Shown one piece after another: positions 55,801 to 64,000 of a stretch of DNA of 64,000 bases. Within the stretch, counting starts at the first letter, position 1; each line of letters opens with the position of its first letter. The translations under genes and the position numbers were made by a program. The stretch spans positions 50,932 to 114,931 of the forward strand of contig NZ_JARXHW010000009.1 in NCBI RefSeq assembly GCF_031127805.1, read 5' to 3'. This DNA comes from Thalassobacterium maritimum (GTDB lineage Bacteria > Verrucomicrobiota > Verrucomicrobiia > Opitutales > Coraliomargaritaceae). The notes below the pieces were generated by a model. The model saw nothing but the letters and a program-made list of their open reading frames with translations, searched no databases and was not told where the DNA came from.

Positions 55801-55857
55801 CCCCCCCTCCTCGCTTTACAGTTGCCAGTTCGCCTTTTTAAGCACGCTCTCTGCACT

Positions 55858-56529
55858 ATGAAGCCACGTATTTTAATCGCTGAGTCGACCACGCCTGATG
55901 GGGCACCCATGTCGCTGTATGAACACGATGGTGCGTATTCCATTAGTTTCCGAGGTCAGGAACTCATGCACTCGAAGGCTTCGGCCTCCGAATTGTTGCT
56001 GGGTAAGATGGGGATCGAGACGATTATTAAAGCGCCTCAGCCGAAGGTGATGATCGGTGGCTTGGGACTGGGCTTTACTCTGCGCACCGTCCTTGCTGGC
56101 TTGGGGCCCGAGGCGCAAGTCGACGTGGTGGAGCTGGTGCCTAAGGTGGTGGAGTGGAATCGGGAATACCTTAAAGACTTGAACGGCGCCCTTTTGGATG
56201 ATCCACGAGTAAATGTGATCGAGGCCGATGTGGTCGCTCGCATTCGGGAAGGTGAGGCGCAAAGTTATGACGCCATGATTCTGGATGTGGATAATGGGCC
56301 AACGGGCATGGTGAAGGAGAGTAATAATTCGCTCTATTCGCACAAGGGACTGCGGGCAGTGCGTAAGCACTTAAAACCCAGTGGGAGGGCTGCCTTCTGG
56401 TCGGCGGGCGATGATCCACACTTTAAAGCACGCATGGAAAAAGTCGGCTTCCGTGTCGGTCATATCCGAGCTAAAGTCCACGAACGCTCTAAGCGCGCGG
56501 CTTATGTGATCTATGTGGCGGACAAGTAG
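55858..56529 (+). CDS. Spermidine synthase-like protein
   Basis: The 223-residue protein (MKPRILIAESTTPDGAPMSLYEHDGAYSISFRGQELMHSKA) has the Rossmann methyltransferase/aminopropyltransferase core. It contains KVMIGGLGLGFTLRTVLAGL, VDVVELVPKVVEWNREYL, VNVIEADV and YDAMILDVDNGPTG. It lacks the N-terminal tetramerisation strands of full SpeE and is shorter (~285 is usual). It may be a spermidine-synthase-like enzyme of unknown substrate; the putrescine-making aguA–aguB genes are 6 kb away. Confidence 0.8.
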   Translation: MKPRILIAESTTPDGAPMSLYEHDGAYSISFRGQELMHSKASASELLLGKMGIETIIKAPQPKVMIGGLGLGFTLRTVLAGLGPEAQVDVVELVPKVVEWNREYLKDLNGALLDDPRVNVIEADVVARIREGEAQSYDAMILDVDNGPTGMVKESNNSLYSHKGLRAVRKHLKPSGRAAFWSAGDDPHFKARMEKVGFRVGHIRAKVHERSKRAAYVIYVADK

Positions 56530-56586
56530 GCGAGCCCTTGCTCTCGCGCTTTCGTCAGCTTACTTAAGCGCTTTGCGGCTCTATTT

Positions 56587-56657
56587 GCAGCTGGTTCAGC
56601 CTGAGTTGCAATCAACATTACACAGGAGCCTGTAGCACTGAATTTGGTTGGCACTCT
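56587..56657 (+). repeat. Dispersed ~71-bp repeat, copy 1
   Basis: GCAATCAACATTACAC flanked by matching text on both sides (…AGCTGGTTCAGC… and …GAATTTGGTTGGCACTCT) recurs at 61029-61099 with about 80% identity by eye. It is intergenic in both places. Confidence 0.65.
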
Positions 56658-56722
56658 AAATGGATCTGCCAACTTTTGTTCATGGGCTGTGGATCTTTCT
56701 CTCCAGTAGTGGAAAGATGGGA

Positions 56723-56752
56723 CAGCCCTGGCAGATAATTCTACCAGGGCTG
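56723..56752 (-). terminator. Hairpin after the beta-helix gene
   Basis: Perfect 9-nt arms 56723-56731 and 56744-56752 (CAGCCCTGG / CCAGGGCTG) enclose a 12-nt loop, 38 nt past the stop of the beta-helix gene. There is only a weak T-rich follow-up. Confidence 0.5.
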
Positions 56753-56790
56753 GAAATTGAGAGCCTTTCCAGGCTAGTGGCTGGTATTAT

Positions 56791-59379
56791 CTACTTTTCG
56801 ATAATTTGGAAGGCGTTGATCCCCGTGCGGCGGCCGCAGGTGCCTCGCAGCTTGAATGAACTGGCTGTCTGGTTGCGGAAGACGACAAACTCTTCGCCGT
56901 CGATCGCTGTGCCCGGGCTGGTGGCGGTGGATTCTTCATAGCTGCCGTCCCATTCATGGTCGGTGTCGAGCATGTAGCGGGTTTCCTGAGTCGTCCAAGT
57001 GCCGCCGACATCGGTTTTGAACTCGACCTTCATTTCGGCGGGCACAGTTTCGCCGGTTTTACGTCCACCCCAGTAAACATAAACATCGTATGTGGCGTAA
57101 GGGATGTTGCTCACAGTGGCCGCCGTCGAGGAGGCGTTGCTCACCGCGCGGGTGCCACGCATCAATAAGGAGTCTGCCTCGTAGGGAGCGCTGTAGGTCG
57201 GAGTGGCGTTGGTGTAGTAGTAAGGCGTGTTGCTGAACGATATGTCTACGCTTGTGGCGGCACCGCTATCGTCGACTACGTCGGTAAGCGTTTCGTTGTT
57301 GACGGTTGTATTGTTCCAGTTGGGCATCGGGATGTAACCGGCCACGTCTGTCGAGGCGAGCTCGGCGCCCGCGTTGGCGAAGTTCATGCCGATGGTGTCG
57401 CCTACAATCAGGACTTCTTCGTTGTTTTCGACGATCTGGATTGCACTAAAGCCAGTTCGGCGGCTGCAATTGCCTCGGATTTTTATGCTGTCCAGCGTAA
57501 CATTGCGGAAGACGACATATTCGTTGCCATCGCTGGCGACACCACTGCTGGTGGCGGTAGACTCGTTGTATGAGCCGTCCCACTGGCGGTCGGTGTCGAG
57601 CATGTAGCGGGTTTCTTGAGTGACCCAGCTGCTGCCGTCGTTCGTCTGCAGTGCGATAGACATTTCGGCTGGAACGCTTTGCCCAGAGCTGTGACCACCC
57701 CAGTAAACATACACGTCGTATTTCTCGTAAGGGATTTCGTAGAAGGTGGCTGCGGTCGAGCTGCCGTTGCTGATGGCACGCGTGCCAGTCATCATCTTGG
57801 CATCGTCGTCGAGCGGAGCTGATTGGGCGGGCGTGGCGTTAGCGTAGTAAAACGCGGTGTTGCTGAAGTCGACATCCGCTGTTGTGGCGGCACCGATGTC
57901 GTCGCTAAGGTTAGTCAACGACTCGTTGTTGACGGTTGTGTTGTTCCAATTGGCGACTGGCAGGACGCCGACTACATCCGTAGCAGATAGGATCGTGTTG
58001 ACACTGTCGGAGAGATTGACGCTGATCACGCCAGCAGTCGCTGGCGGCGTAGCCGAGTCGGCGTAGTAGCCCTTGGTGTCGGTGTAGGTCTGGCTGTTCA
58101 TGTCATCGCCAATGCCGTTCCAGCTGCTGCTTGGATTCACAAAATCGGGATCCGTTCCGCTACCTGGCTTAAAGGTTGTGGTGCCCGTGCTCAAAGTGAC
58201 TGTTCCGTTTTTAAAGCCACCTCCGCCGCTTGCGACATCGATTGCTAAGATGCTATTTGTTGCAGTGACACTGCCACCACTGCTCGTGCGGATATTGTAC
58301 TCAGCGCCGCTGCTATTGAGAAAGCTGCAAAAGTCTATGGAGACTGAAGCAGATATGACGCGCAAGCCGTTGATGTCGTTATTGGTGCTATTATTGCTGC
58401 GACGGCGCGGAAAGGTGGCTACACAATTATCTAGGTAGACATCCCCATACCAGACTTTAAAATTATTAGAATTTCCGATCGCGACACAGTCTTGGAAGGT
58501 CGCGGTTGAGGATGAAGATTGTTTAATATCATATCCGGCGTCTTCATTGTTGATGGCAGTGCAGCGTGTAAATGTAATGCCCTCAGTATTACTTTCACTC
58601 ACAAATCCATCCCCTTGCCAGAAACCAGTCTGTCCGTTCCTAAGGTTGTTTTGAGCGACACAATCCACAAAGTCGACGTTGGTATTTTTAGTGCCGCCAT
58701 TGTAAACGATGAAGCCAAACACATCAGGCTCCCCATAGTCCCACCAACTGCTGTCGCCAGCGCTCATGTCGGCCAGGCAATTGATGAAGGTGACGTTGTC
58801 GCATCCGCGGTCGAGACGATAGCCTTGCTTCGTGTATTCCTGTACCGTGAGGTTCTCGAAGGTCGCATTGTCCACGTTACTGAGGTAAACACCATGGCGC
58901 ACATTGTGAATATTGATGTTGCGGAAAGTGACATGGTTGGCGCTGTCGGTAGTGTCGTTTTTGATACCGTAGCGCGCATGGCTGAGCTCTAAGTTTTCGA
59001 CGACCCAGTAGTCGGCTTGGACTTTGATAATCTGCCATTTTCCACTGTTCGGATTTGTGCGAGTCCAAGTAGGATCACCGCTAAAGTAGGGCAGACCAGC
59101 GCCTGTATCGACCCCAATAATTGATTTGGGCAAACCGGCAGAGCCGTTGCTGGTGAGGCTGAAGGACGAAGATCCGTAGTCGCCGGATCCTAGGTGGAGA
59201 GTGTCGCCGGGGCCCATTGTAGTGTTGAGAGTGGTCGCGAGTTGGGTTTTGGGTAGGGCATTGGCCCAGTCGGAGCCGTCTTGGCTACTGGCGCCGCTTG
59301 GCGTCATGTAGTAGTCAGCTGAATACAACTGCGTAAGCGCGGCGAAAGACAGGGCTGCGGTAAGGAGTCTATTTTTCAT
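56791..59379 (-). CDS. Secreted right-handed beta-helix protein with duplicated C-terminal domain
   Basis: The 862-residue protein has a signal peptide (MKNRLLTAALSFAALTQLYSA) and then YYMTPSGASSQDGSDWANAL, the opening of polysaccharide-lyase-like (PL9-type) parallel beta-helix proteins. Repeated N-x-x-F-x-N/D coils follow (WVVENLELSHARYGI, VTFRNINIHNVRHGVYL, ATFENLTVQEYTKQGY, FINCLADMS). Residues ~455-655 and ~665-862 are two copies of one domain. Both carry NWNNTTVNNE-LT, YDVYVYWGG, QETRYMLDTD-x-WDGSY, EYVVFRN/EFVVFRN and RRTGxxAxQI. No PEP-CTERM tail is present. Breakdown or binding of an anionic polysaccharide is likely. Confidence 0.8.
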   Translation of the reverse strand: MKNRLLTAALSFAALTQLYSADYYMTPSGASSQDGSDWANALPKTQLATTLNTTMGPGDTLHLGSGDYGSSSFSLTSNGSAGLPKSIIGVDTGAGLPYFSGDPTWTRTNPNSGKWQIIKVQADYWVVENLELSHARYGIKNDTTDSANHVTFRNINIHNVRHGVYLSNVDNATFENLTVQEYTKQGYRLDRGCDNVTFINCLADMSAGDSSWWDYGEPDVFGFIVYNGGTKNTNVDFVDCVAQNNLRNGQTGFWQGDGFVSESNTEGITFTRCTAINNEDAGYDIKQSSSSTATFQDCVAIGNSNNFKVWYGDVYLDNCVATFPRRRSNNSTNNDINGLRVISASVSIDFCSFLNSSGAEYNIRTSSGGSVTATNSILAIDVASGGGGFKNGTVTLSTGTTTFKPGSGTDPDFVNPSSSWNGIGDDMNSQTYTDTKGYYADSATPPATAGVISVNLSDSVNTILSATDVVGVLPVANWNNTTVNNESLTNLSDDIGAATTADVDFSNTAFYYANATPAQSAPLDDDAKMMTGTRAISNGSSTAATFYEIPYEKYDVYVYWGGHSSGQSVPAEMSIALQTNDGSSWVTQETRYMLDTDRQWDGSYNESTATSSGVASDGNEYVVFRNVTLDSIKIRGNCSRRTGFSAIQIVENNEEVLIVGDTIGMNFANAGAELASTDVAGYIPMPNWNNTTVNNETLTDVVDDSGAATSVDISFSNTPYYYTNATPTYSAPYEADSLLMRGTRAVSNASSTAATVSNIPYATYDVYVYWGGRKTGETVPAEMKVEFKTDVGGTWTTQETRYMLDTDHEWDGSYEESTATSPGTAIDGEEFVVFRNQTASSFKLRGTCGRRTGINAFQIIEK

Positions 59380-59715
59380 AAGAATATGTGATCACTCAGC
59401 ACGTCCCTACACGCGTGGGAAATCAAGAGGGGGCGGGGTTAAACTATAGGGGGGCGAAGGCGCAACTGCAAGCACAGCAGTCACGCTTTGTGTATACTCG
59501 ACGTCTGTGTTATAGGTTCAACCCCTGATACATTGAACCTATTTACTGAATGTTTTTGGTTGTCCAAAATCCAGGATCAGATCGTAGTATGATACGTCGG
59601 CGTAGGGAGTGCCTAAGGCATCAGATTCTTAATCTCGTACGCATTGGCAGTGTATTTGGGCCATTAATACTGGTTGACCGCTCATCGACCCCATTGAAAC
59701 TAGTTTCGCTTTATA
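59380..59715. other. Intergenic gap with one inverted repeat
   Basis: The 336-bp region has no gene that I can support. A perfect 10-bp inverted repeat (59512-59521 with 59533-59542, 11-nt loop, ATAGGTTCAA arm) lies between the arsR-type gene's stop and the beta-helix gene's start. It could terminate the former or regulate the latter. Confidence 0.45.
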
Positions 59716-60057
59716 TTAATCAATAGCGAGGCGTTCTTTCTCTGCGCGAATCTCTGCGGGACTTCGCTTTACCACGGGGTCGTTGCGCTGGAGTAGGGAC
59801 AGCATATCGAGCACCAAGTCTTGGCGGCTTAAGTAGTAGCAACGCTGTGTACCTTCTTGAGCGTAATCGACCAGTTCGGTGTGTCGCAGGACGGAGAGGT
59901 GCTGAGAAATGTTGGCCTGACGTGCGGGTAGTAAATCTTCCATGTCGGTTACGCACTTGGGCCCGGAAACCAATTCTTGTAGAATGGCCAAACGGGTCGG
60001 GTGCGAGAATGCTTTCAACAGTTCGGAGGTGACACGGGAATCATTTGAATTCGGCAT
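59716..60057 (-). CDS. ArsR-family transcriptional regulator
   Basis: The 113-residue winged-helix protein has ELLKAFSHPTRLAILQELVSGPKCVTDMEDLLPARQANISQHLSVLRHTELVDYAQEGTQRCYYLS across residues ~12-76. That is the ArsR/SmtB pattern with the recognition helix at ANISQHLSVL. A single Cys in KCVTDM lies at the classic α3 sensor place, but the usual ELCVCD pair is missing, so metal sensing is uncertain. It lies 40 bp downstream of the methyltransferase gene and may repress the shared promoter. Confidence 0.88.
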   Translation of the reverse strand: MPNSNDSRVTSELLKAFSHPTRLAILQELVSGPKCVTDMEDLLPARQANISQHLSVLRHTELVDYAQEGTQRCYYLSRQDLVLDMLSLLQRNDPVVKRSPAEIRAEKERLAID

Positions 60058-60097
60058 GGTGAGTTTTGCTGGTTAAAAGAAGAACGTAGATAGGCGC

Positions 60098-60898
60098 TTA
60101 TGAGTGGGATGCGTAAAAAGTGAAGAAAGCTCCGGAGGCGAAAAAGGTGTCGTTGTCGTGGGACGCATGCATGGCATCGACCCATTGCTGGCCCTCTTCT
60201 TCGGAGAGGACATTGAGCGCCGGGAGAATGCCGGCAAATCCTCGCACGCTCGATAACCAGTAGTCACCACGCCCGCACTCCGATAGGATGACGGAACGAT
60301 GGCTATTTAAACTGAGTCCGGCTGCTTTTAAGTGACGTGGCATCTGACGACAGAGGTCCGGATGTGTGGCGACTGCCGAAGTCAGCAGGTGATCCACGCG
60401 ACGCATGGCCTCGTAGCTTTCTTGGCCGTAGGTGGTTCCTGCGTGGTCGGCATCAAAAACGATCAATTGACCTGTTGGCGCCAATATGCGCGCGGTTTCT
60501 TGTAGCAACGATAGTGGATTCGGCACATGACTCAGCAAAGTGTGCATGACGATGACATCGAAAGAGCGCTCTTCGTAAGGCAACGCGCCTGGCTGGATGT
60601 GGTCCCAGTGAATGTCTTGTGCAACATCCTGCCGCCGCCCCTCGGCCAGTAGAACGTCGCTGATGTCGGCCCCATGAATCTCGGAGTCCGGGTGAAGCGC
60701 GTTCGCTAAGCGCCTTGCCACTACACCCGTGCCGCAGCCGAGGTCTAATGCGCGCACAGGCTGATCGCTTGGGATCGAGTCAACATAATCATCGATCATC
60801 TTTTGAAAGAAAACATGCTGACCGCGCTCTTCTAAGCGAGTGACCATTGCCTGCTGGGTGCGATCTGTTTGGGAGTCTGGATTGGTGTAAGGATCCAT
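60098..60898 (-). CDS. Class I SAM-dependent methyltransferase
   Basis: The 266-residue protein has the SAM-binding motif I ALDLGCGTGVVARRLA (~50-65), motif II acidic HGADISDVLL and DVIVMHTLLSHVPNP. A RILAPTGQLIVFDADH post-motif (UbiE/BioC-like Methyltransf_11) follows. The acceptor is unknown; the Cys pairs of ArsM arsenite methyltransferases are not obvious. It is first in an operon with the ArsR-type regulator, with a palindromic site upstream. Confidence 0.85.
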   Translation of the reverse strand: MDPYTNPDSQTDRTQQAMVTRLEERGQHVFFQKMIDDYVDSIPSDQPVRALDLGCGTGVVARRLANALHPDSEIHGADISDVLLAEGRRQDVAQDIHWDHIQPGALPYEERSFDVIVMHTLLSHVPNPLSLLQETARILAPTGQLIVFDADHAGTTYGQESYEAMRRVDHLLTSAVATHPDLCRQMPRHLKAAGLSLNSHRSVILSECGRGDYWLSSVRGFAGILPALNVLSEEEGQQWVDAMHASHDNDTFFASGAFFTFYASHS

Positions 60899-60959
60899 AT
60901 GCTTGGTGTAATGTTTCAGGGAAGCTGACTTTGCGCTGCTTGATTAAACTGATGTAATG

Positions 60960-60987
60960 TTCAAATGCTAATATTCGAATGTTTGAA
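60960..60987 (-). promoter_or_regulatory. Candidate ArsR operator
   Basis: TTCAAA (60960-60965) and TTTGAA (60982-60987) form an inverted repeat with ATTCGAAT-type text between them. It lies ~60 bp upstream of the methyltransferase start. ArsR-family regulators bind such A/T-rich 12-2-12 palindromes in their own promoters. Confidence 0.55.
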
Positions 60988-61028
60988 TGTTATTTGCGGC
61001 GTTGATTTTATTGTCAAGGGGTGAGTTC

Positions 61029-61099
61029 GCAGCTAGTTCAGCTTCAGCCGCAATCAACATTACACTGGAATCGGTAGGGCCGAATTTGGTAGGCACTCT
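61029..61099 (+). repeat. Dispersed ~71-bp repeat, copy 2
   Basis: It matches 56587-56657 over its full length (AGCTAGTTCAGC, GCAATCAACATTACAC, GAATTTGGTAGGCACTCT). It lies between the ArsR operon promoter and the UbiB-type gene. The remaining ~320 bp up to the UbiB start (61100-61420) show no supported gene. Confidence 0.65.
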
Positions 61100-61420
61100 T
61101 ATTATCATATTTGTTGGGGGGGGCTCATGGCCGGGGCGCAGTTAACTGGGATTATGCTTCAGCTTTAGCGCAGCTTGGTGGATTAGGAGCAGGCCGCTGC
61201 TGCGGCATCGTTATTTCTTAGAAATCCGAATCGTGCGATTTGCGAATCTTTGGTGTTGGCGATCTTGTGTTTTGCATGTTTCTGGCGAATCCTGTCTCCG
61301 CTTCTGCCTTTAACTTGCTTGTTGTCAGTGTGATGTGTATGTGTCCCTTTTGTGGCACACAATGTGATTAAGTGCTTGTGGGCATGGGATCTGAGACAGA
61401 TCGAGTGTCCACATACACTT

Positions 61421-63061
61421 ATGAATAATCTACCTCATCGACTCTTGCGATATAAGGATCTCGCTCAGTTTTTCATTGTTCACGTTCGGCCTGTGCTTGC
61501 GCGAGACACGGAGTCCTCTGTTGATTCGCAATTGAGTTCACCGAAGCTTGAAGAAGATGCGGTGGCTTTTGCCAAATCCCTTGAAAGTATGGGGCCCACA
61601 TTTGTTAAATTCGGTCAGCTTTTGTCCACGCGTAGTGATTTACTGCCTGCAGAATACGTGGATGCGCTACAGCGCTTACAAGATGATTTGAAGCCGGTCG
61701 CGTATGAAGAGATGTCAGAGGTCTTTGAGCGCGAAATTGGTGCTTCTATCACGAAGGTATTTGCCGAGTTTGATCAAAGACCCATTGCGGCTGCTTCCTT
61801 AGGGCAAACTTATAAGGCTATCACGCGGAGCGGGGATGTCGTGGCGGTTAAAATCCAGCGTCCAGGCATTCGCCGACAGATTCAAGAGGACTTGGAAATT
61901 TTATCTTCGCTCGCGGCGTTTGCTGAAAAGCACAGTGATGAGGGCTCACGCTACGCTCTAGTGGAACTCGTAGCGCAGTTTAAAGTGAGTATCACCGAGG
62001 AGTTGGATTACATTCGCGAAGCTGGAAATTTGAAAAAGTTGGCGGTGATCTTGTCCAACTTTGCTCATTTGGAAGTTCCCGCTACGCATATGTCCTATTG
62101 CTCAGCCAAGGTCCTCACCATGGACTATGTCAATGGAGTTAAGATTACACAGCTTTCGGGGCTCGCTATGACAGAGCTTGATGGCAATTGCCTAGTGGAT
62201 GACCTACTTAAGGCGTATTTGCATCAGTTTATTACGGAAGGTTTCTTTCACGCAGACCCTCACCCTGGGAATCTGATTTTTACTGACCAAGGACGGCTAG
62301 CATTTATGGATCTTGGCATGGTCGGACGCCTGAGCGACCAGATGCGAGATGCCATGTATCACCTGTTCTCCGGTATATGTGAAAACAAAAGCGAGCGTGT
62401 GGTGGACGTGATTATGAGCGCCGGTCTGCAAGAGAATCACTTGGTGGACCGTAAGCGTTTAAGCTCAGATGTCGCGAACCTGGTTGCACGCTCGGAGGCA
62501 ATCTCGGTTAAAGAGCTGCAGTTTGGAACGCTCGTGATGCGCATCATTCATATGTGTGCCGAGCATGGAGTCATACTACCGCGCGAGTTCAATTTAGTCG
62601 GCAAAGCCTTGCTCAATATTGATCAAATCGTAATTAAGTTAGCCCCCGACTTTAATCCTGGGCAGGCCGTGAACCGGCACCTGCGAGCCATTGCCTTCAA
62701 GCGCTCACTAGAATCACTCAATCCGAGTGACGCCTTCACTGCAATGGTGCAGACCAAGGAGTTATTTCAAAAAGCTCCACACCGTTTAAACAGTCTGCTG
62801 GATAATCTTTCAGAGAATAAATTCCGAGTGAATGCAGATGTCATCGATGAAGATGCACTGATTCAAGGCTTTCAGAAAATCGCGAACCGCATCACCATCG
62901 GCGTGATCGTGGCCGCCTTAATTGTAGGCGCTGCCCTGATGATGCGAATTGATTCTGATTTTCAAATTTTCGGCTATCCTGGCATCGCCATGGTTCTACT
63001 CATCTCTGCCTTGTTGCTGGCGGCCTATACCGTGTTCGATATTTTGAAAAAGGACCAGTAG
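61421..63061 (+). CDS. UbiB/ABC1/ADCK-family kinase-like protein
   Basis: The 546-residue protein starts MNNLPHRLLRYKDLAQFFIVH. The family-specific KxGQ motif is visible in FVKFGQLLSTRSDLLP, the Ala-rich loop in RPIAAASLGQTYKA, then VAVKIQRPG (catalytic Lys), FHADPHPGNLIF (catalytic loop) and FMDLGMVGRL (DLG metal site). Two C-terminal membrane helices (~492-512 and ~518-540) anchor it. UbiB proteins are atypical ATPases that support isoprenoid-quinone synthesis or transport. An upstream GTG extension is not family sequence. Confidence 0.9.
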   Translation: MNNLPHRLLRYKDLAQFFIVHVRPVLARDTESSVDSQLSSPKLEEDAVAFAKSLESMGPTFVKFGQLLSTRSDLLPAEYVDALQRLQDDLKPVAYEEMSEVFEREIGASITKVFAEFDQRPIAAASLGQTYKAITRSGDVVAVKIQRPGIRRQIQEDLEILSSLAAFAEKHSDEGSRYALVELVAQFKVSITEELDYIREAGNLKKLAVILSNFAHLEVPATHMSYCSAKVLTMDYVNGVKITQLSGLAMTELDGNCLVDDLLKAYLHQFITEGFFHADPHPGNLIFTDQGRLAFMDLGMVGRLSDQMRDAMYHLFSGICENKSERVVDVIMSAGLQENHLVDRKRLSSDVANLVARSEAISVKELQFGTLVMRIIHMCAEHGVILPREFNLVGKALLNIDQIVIKLAPDFNPGQAVNRHLRAIAFKRSLESLNPSDAFTAMVQTKELFQKAPHRLNSLLDNLSENKFRVNADVIDEDALIQGFQKIANRITIGVIVAALIVGAALMMRIDSDFQIFGYPGIAMVLLISALLLAAYTVFDILKKDQ

Positions 63062-63147
63062 TCTTGTGGGGAAGAGGAGGTCTGTGCGGAGGCCTATTGG
63101 AGCCAAGTCAAATGGGGATGATCGCTCTGCCCAACGACTACTTTACC

Positions 63148-63306
63148 TCATGCGGACTGGTGATCCCATGGATTGAACCTGCCTTGAATCAGCCGTTCAT
63201 ATTCTTTTTCTGAGATTTCGATGCTCCACCCCCGAGTGAATGTCAGCACGAGAAGTGTGCATAAGGTGGCTATTCGATCCTTTTGCATATCGGTGAGGAT
63301 GAGCAT
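63148..63306 (-). CDS. Possible small protein (52 aa)
   Basis: A frame from ATG 63304-63306 to TGA 63148-63150 encodes MLILTDMQKDRIATLCTLL…WSIEISEKEYERLIQGRFNPWDHQSA. Its composition is protein-like and it lies 53 bp downstream of the DUF2442 gene on the same strand, perhaps as a third gene. No known domain and no good ribosome binding site; it could be a remnant of a larger gene. Confidence 0.3.
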   Translation of the reverse strand: MLILTDMQKDRIATLCTLLVLTFTRGWSIEISEKEYERLIQGRFNPWDHQSA

Positions 63307-63359
63307 AGATGAGCGTCAGCGAAATCTATTGTCTCACTCCGCCTTGATCGACCTTTTGT

Positions 63360-63638
63360 CTACGAGGCCTTGGATATGAGAGGGAAGCGCTCTGGCTCAT
63401 CGAGTGAGGTCAGCTCTAAGTCGACATCCAATTCATTCCAAAAAAGGTGGTGTCCATGCAAAAGTGTCACATTGAAGATTTGATCTACCTTGGCCTCCTT
63501 GAACCATGGGTAGTTCTCAAAGTTCAAGAAGTATTCACGCTCTTGAATGAGTATCCAAAACCCGTGAATCGATATGCCCTGAACTTGAACACTCTCAGGT
63601 GTTTCCAAAGTGCTTATTCCATTCTCTTCTGATTTCAT
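63360..63638 (-). CDS. DUF2442 family protein
   Basis: The 92-residue protein (MKSEENGISTLETPESVQVQGISIHGFWILIQEREYFLNF…) has the DUF2442 core YFLNFENYPWFKEAKVDQIFNVTLLHGHHLFWNELDVDLELTSL across residues ~36-80. I chose the ATG at 63636-63638, since AGGAG sits at ideal distance (7 nt) from it and too near the upstream ATG. It overlaps the 3' end of the DUF4160 gene in another frame, so the two are coupled. Such pairs behave like small two-gene modules; a toxin–antitoxin role is conjecture. Confidence 0.8.
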   Translation of the reverse strand: MKSEENGISTLETPESVQVQGISIHGFWILIQEREYFLNFENYPWFKEAKVDQIFNVTLLHGHHLFWNELDVDLELTSLDEPERFPLISKAS

Positions 63639-63837
63639 TTTCATGCTCCTTTACTTGGGTTTCGACTTCTTTGAGTTCCCGAGAATTAAGGCCTTTGCTG
63701 ACGGCGAGCTCAATTTGTGGTTCGATCCAGAATTTAGCTTCTCCAGACGGAGAATAGATGTGTATGTCCATCCTGCTCTCCTCGCGAGAGAAGAAGAAAA
63801 AACGGTAATTTCTGTGATAGAAGACAGTGGGACTCAT
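63595..63837 (-). CDS. DUF4160 family protein
   Basis: The 80-residue protein MSPTVFYHRNYRFFFFSREESRMDIHIYSPSGEAKFWIEP… matches DUF4160. The aromatic YRFFFFSREE stretch, the x-H-I-Y-S-P-S-G-E-A-K-F-W core and the ELKEVETQVKEHENEIRREWNKHF ending are characteristic. It is the usual upstream partner of DUF2442. The upstream 160 bp to the window end show no further supported gene. Confidence 0.8.
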   Translation of the reverse strand: MSPTVFYHRNYRFFFFSREESRMDIHIYSPSGEAKFWIEPQIELAVSKGLNSRELKEVETQVKEHENEIRREWNKHFGNT

Positions 63838-64000
63838 CTGTGTTCACGCTAGTCAGATATGCCCGAGGTGCAATTTCTATTTTTCTGTCGATCGCGGAGA
63901 CCAGGCACCCAGCCTGAGGGTTTAGTCGTCCTGTTGATTTTTAGAGTTTTACGGGCGGGTTAAATGGGTTGTCTGTGTCGTCTGGATCAGGACTCGAATG

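Overview
This is a single bacterial chromosome segment with moderately high GC. It most resembles the Planctomycetes–Verrucomicrobia group, probably a marine Opitutae (Puniceicoccales/Coraliomargarita-like) organism. Pointers are a PEP-CTERM sorting signal, a double-length UvrA, a monomeric NADP isocitrate dehydrogenase, a histone H1-like lysine-rich protein, a parallel beta-helix secreted protein, and a dispersed repeat family that also sits inside coding sequence. This placement is inferred from gene content. No rRNA or tRNA gene was seen.

Region 1–5.5 kb is an accessory, defence-type island read entirely on the minus strand. From a good -10 box at 5269-5274, a ~350-nt highly structured leader runs into a reverse transcriptase that looks like the DRT2/UG2 antiviral class. 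It is followed by a PD-(D/E)XK nuclease and a three-span membrane protein, both coupled by ATGA overlaps. An 11-bp hairpin ends the operon. Downstream are very small genes, two of them preceded by copies of the same hairpin-containing leader, and a gene cut by the left window edge. The right boundary falls in the remnant of a type I restriction specificity gene (hsdS).

Region 6–35 kb is mainly housekeeping. It holds nucleobase/nucleoside uptake (AzgA-type permease, Tsx-like channel, UraA), mfd–rnc, a PIN–PhoH ATPase, glyA, surE with a thioesterase, transaldolase, an abundant acidic porin, an RluA-family pseudouridine synthase, secG, an RHH–histone-H1-like fusion, an aminotransferase, icd, and a phytoene-desaturase-like oxidoreductase coupled to a Phd/PIN toxin–antitoxin pair. 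A REP-associated tyrosine transposase (16.9 kb) is flanked by its probable REP repeats, which recur as a ~157-bp tandem array at 22 kb.

Region 35–64 kb has an ACP–ketosynthase pair, galE, a lone OppF-type ATPase, three membrane-anchored LolA-like paralogues, a c-type cytochrome next to an inactivated trypsin/PDZ protein, cspA, pyrC, the agmatine-to-putrescine genes aguB–aguA, and the ~1,918-residue tandem UvrA carrying three in-frame repeat insertions. It continues with a spermidine-synthase-like protein, a beta-helix protein with duplicated C-terminal domains, an ArsR–methyltransferase operon, a UbiB kinase and a DUF4160–DUF2442 pair.
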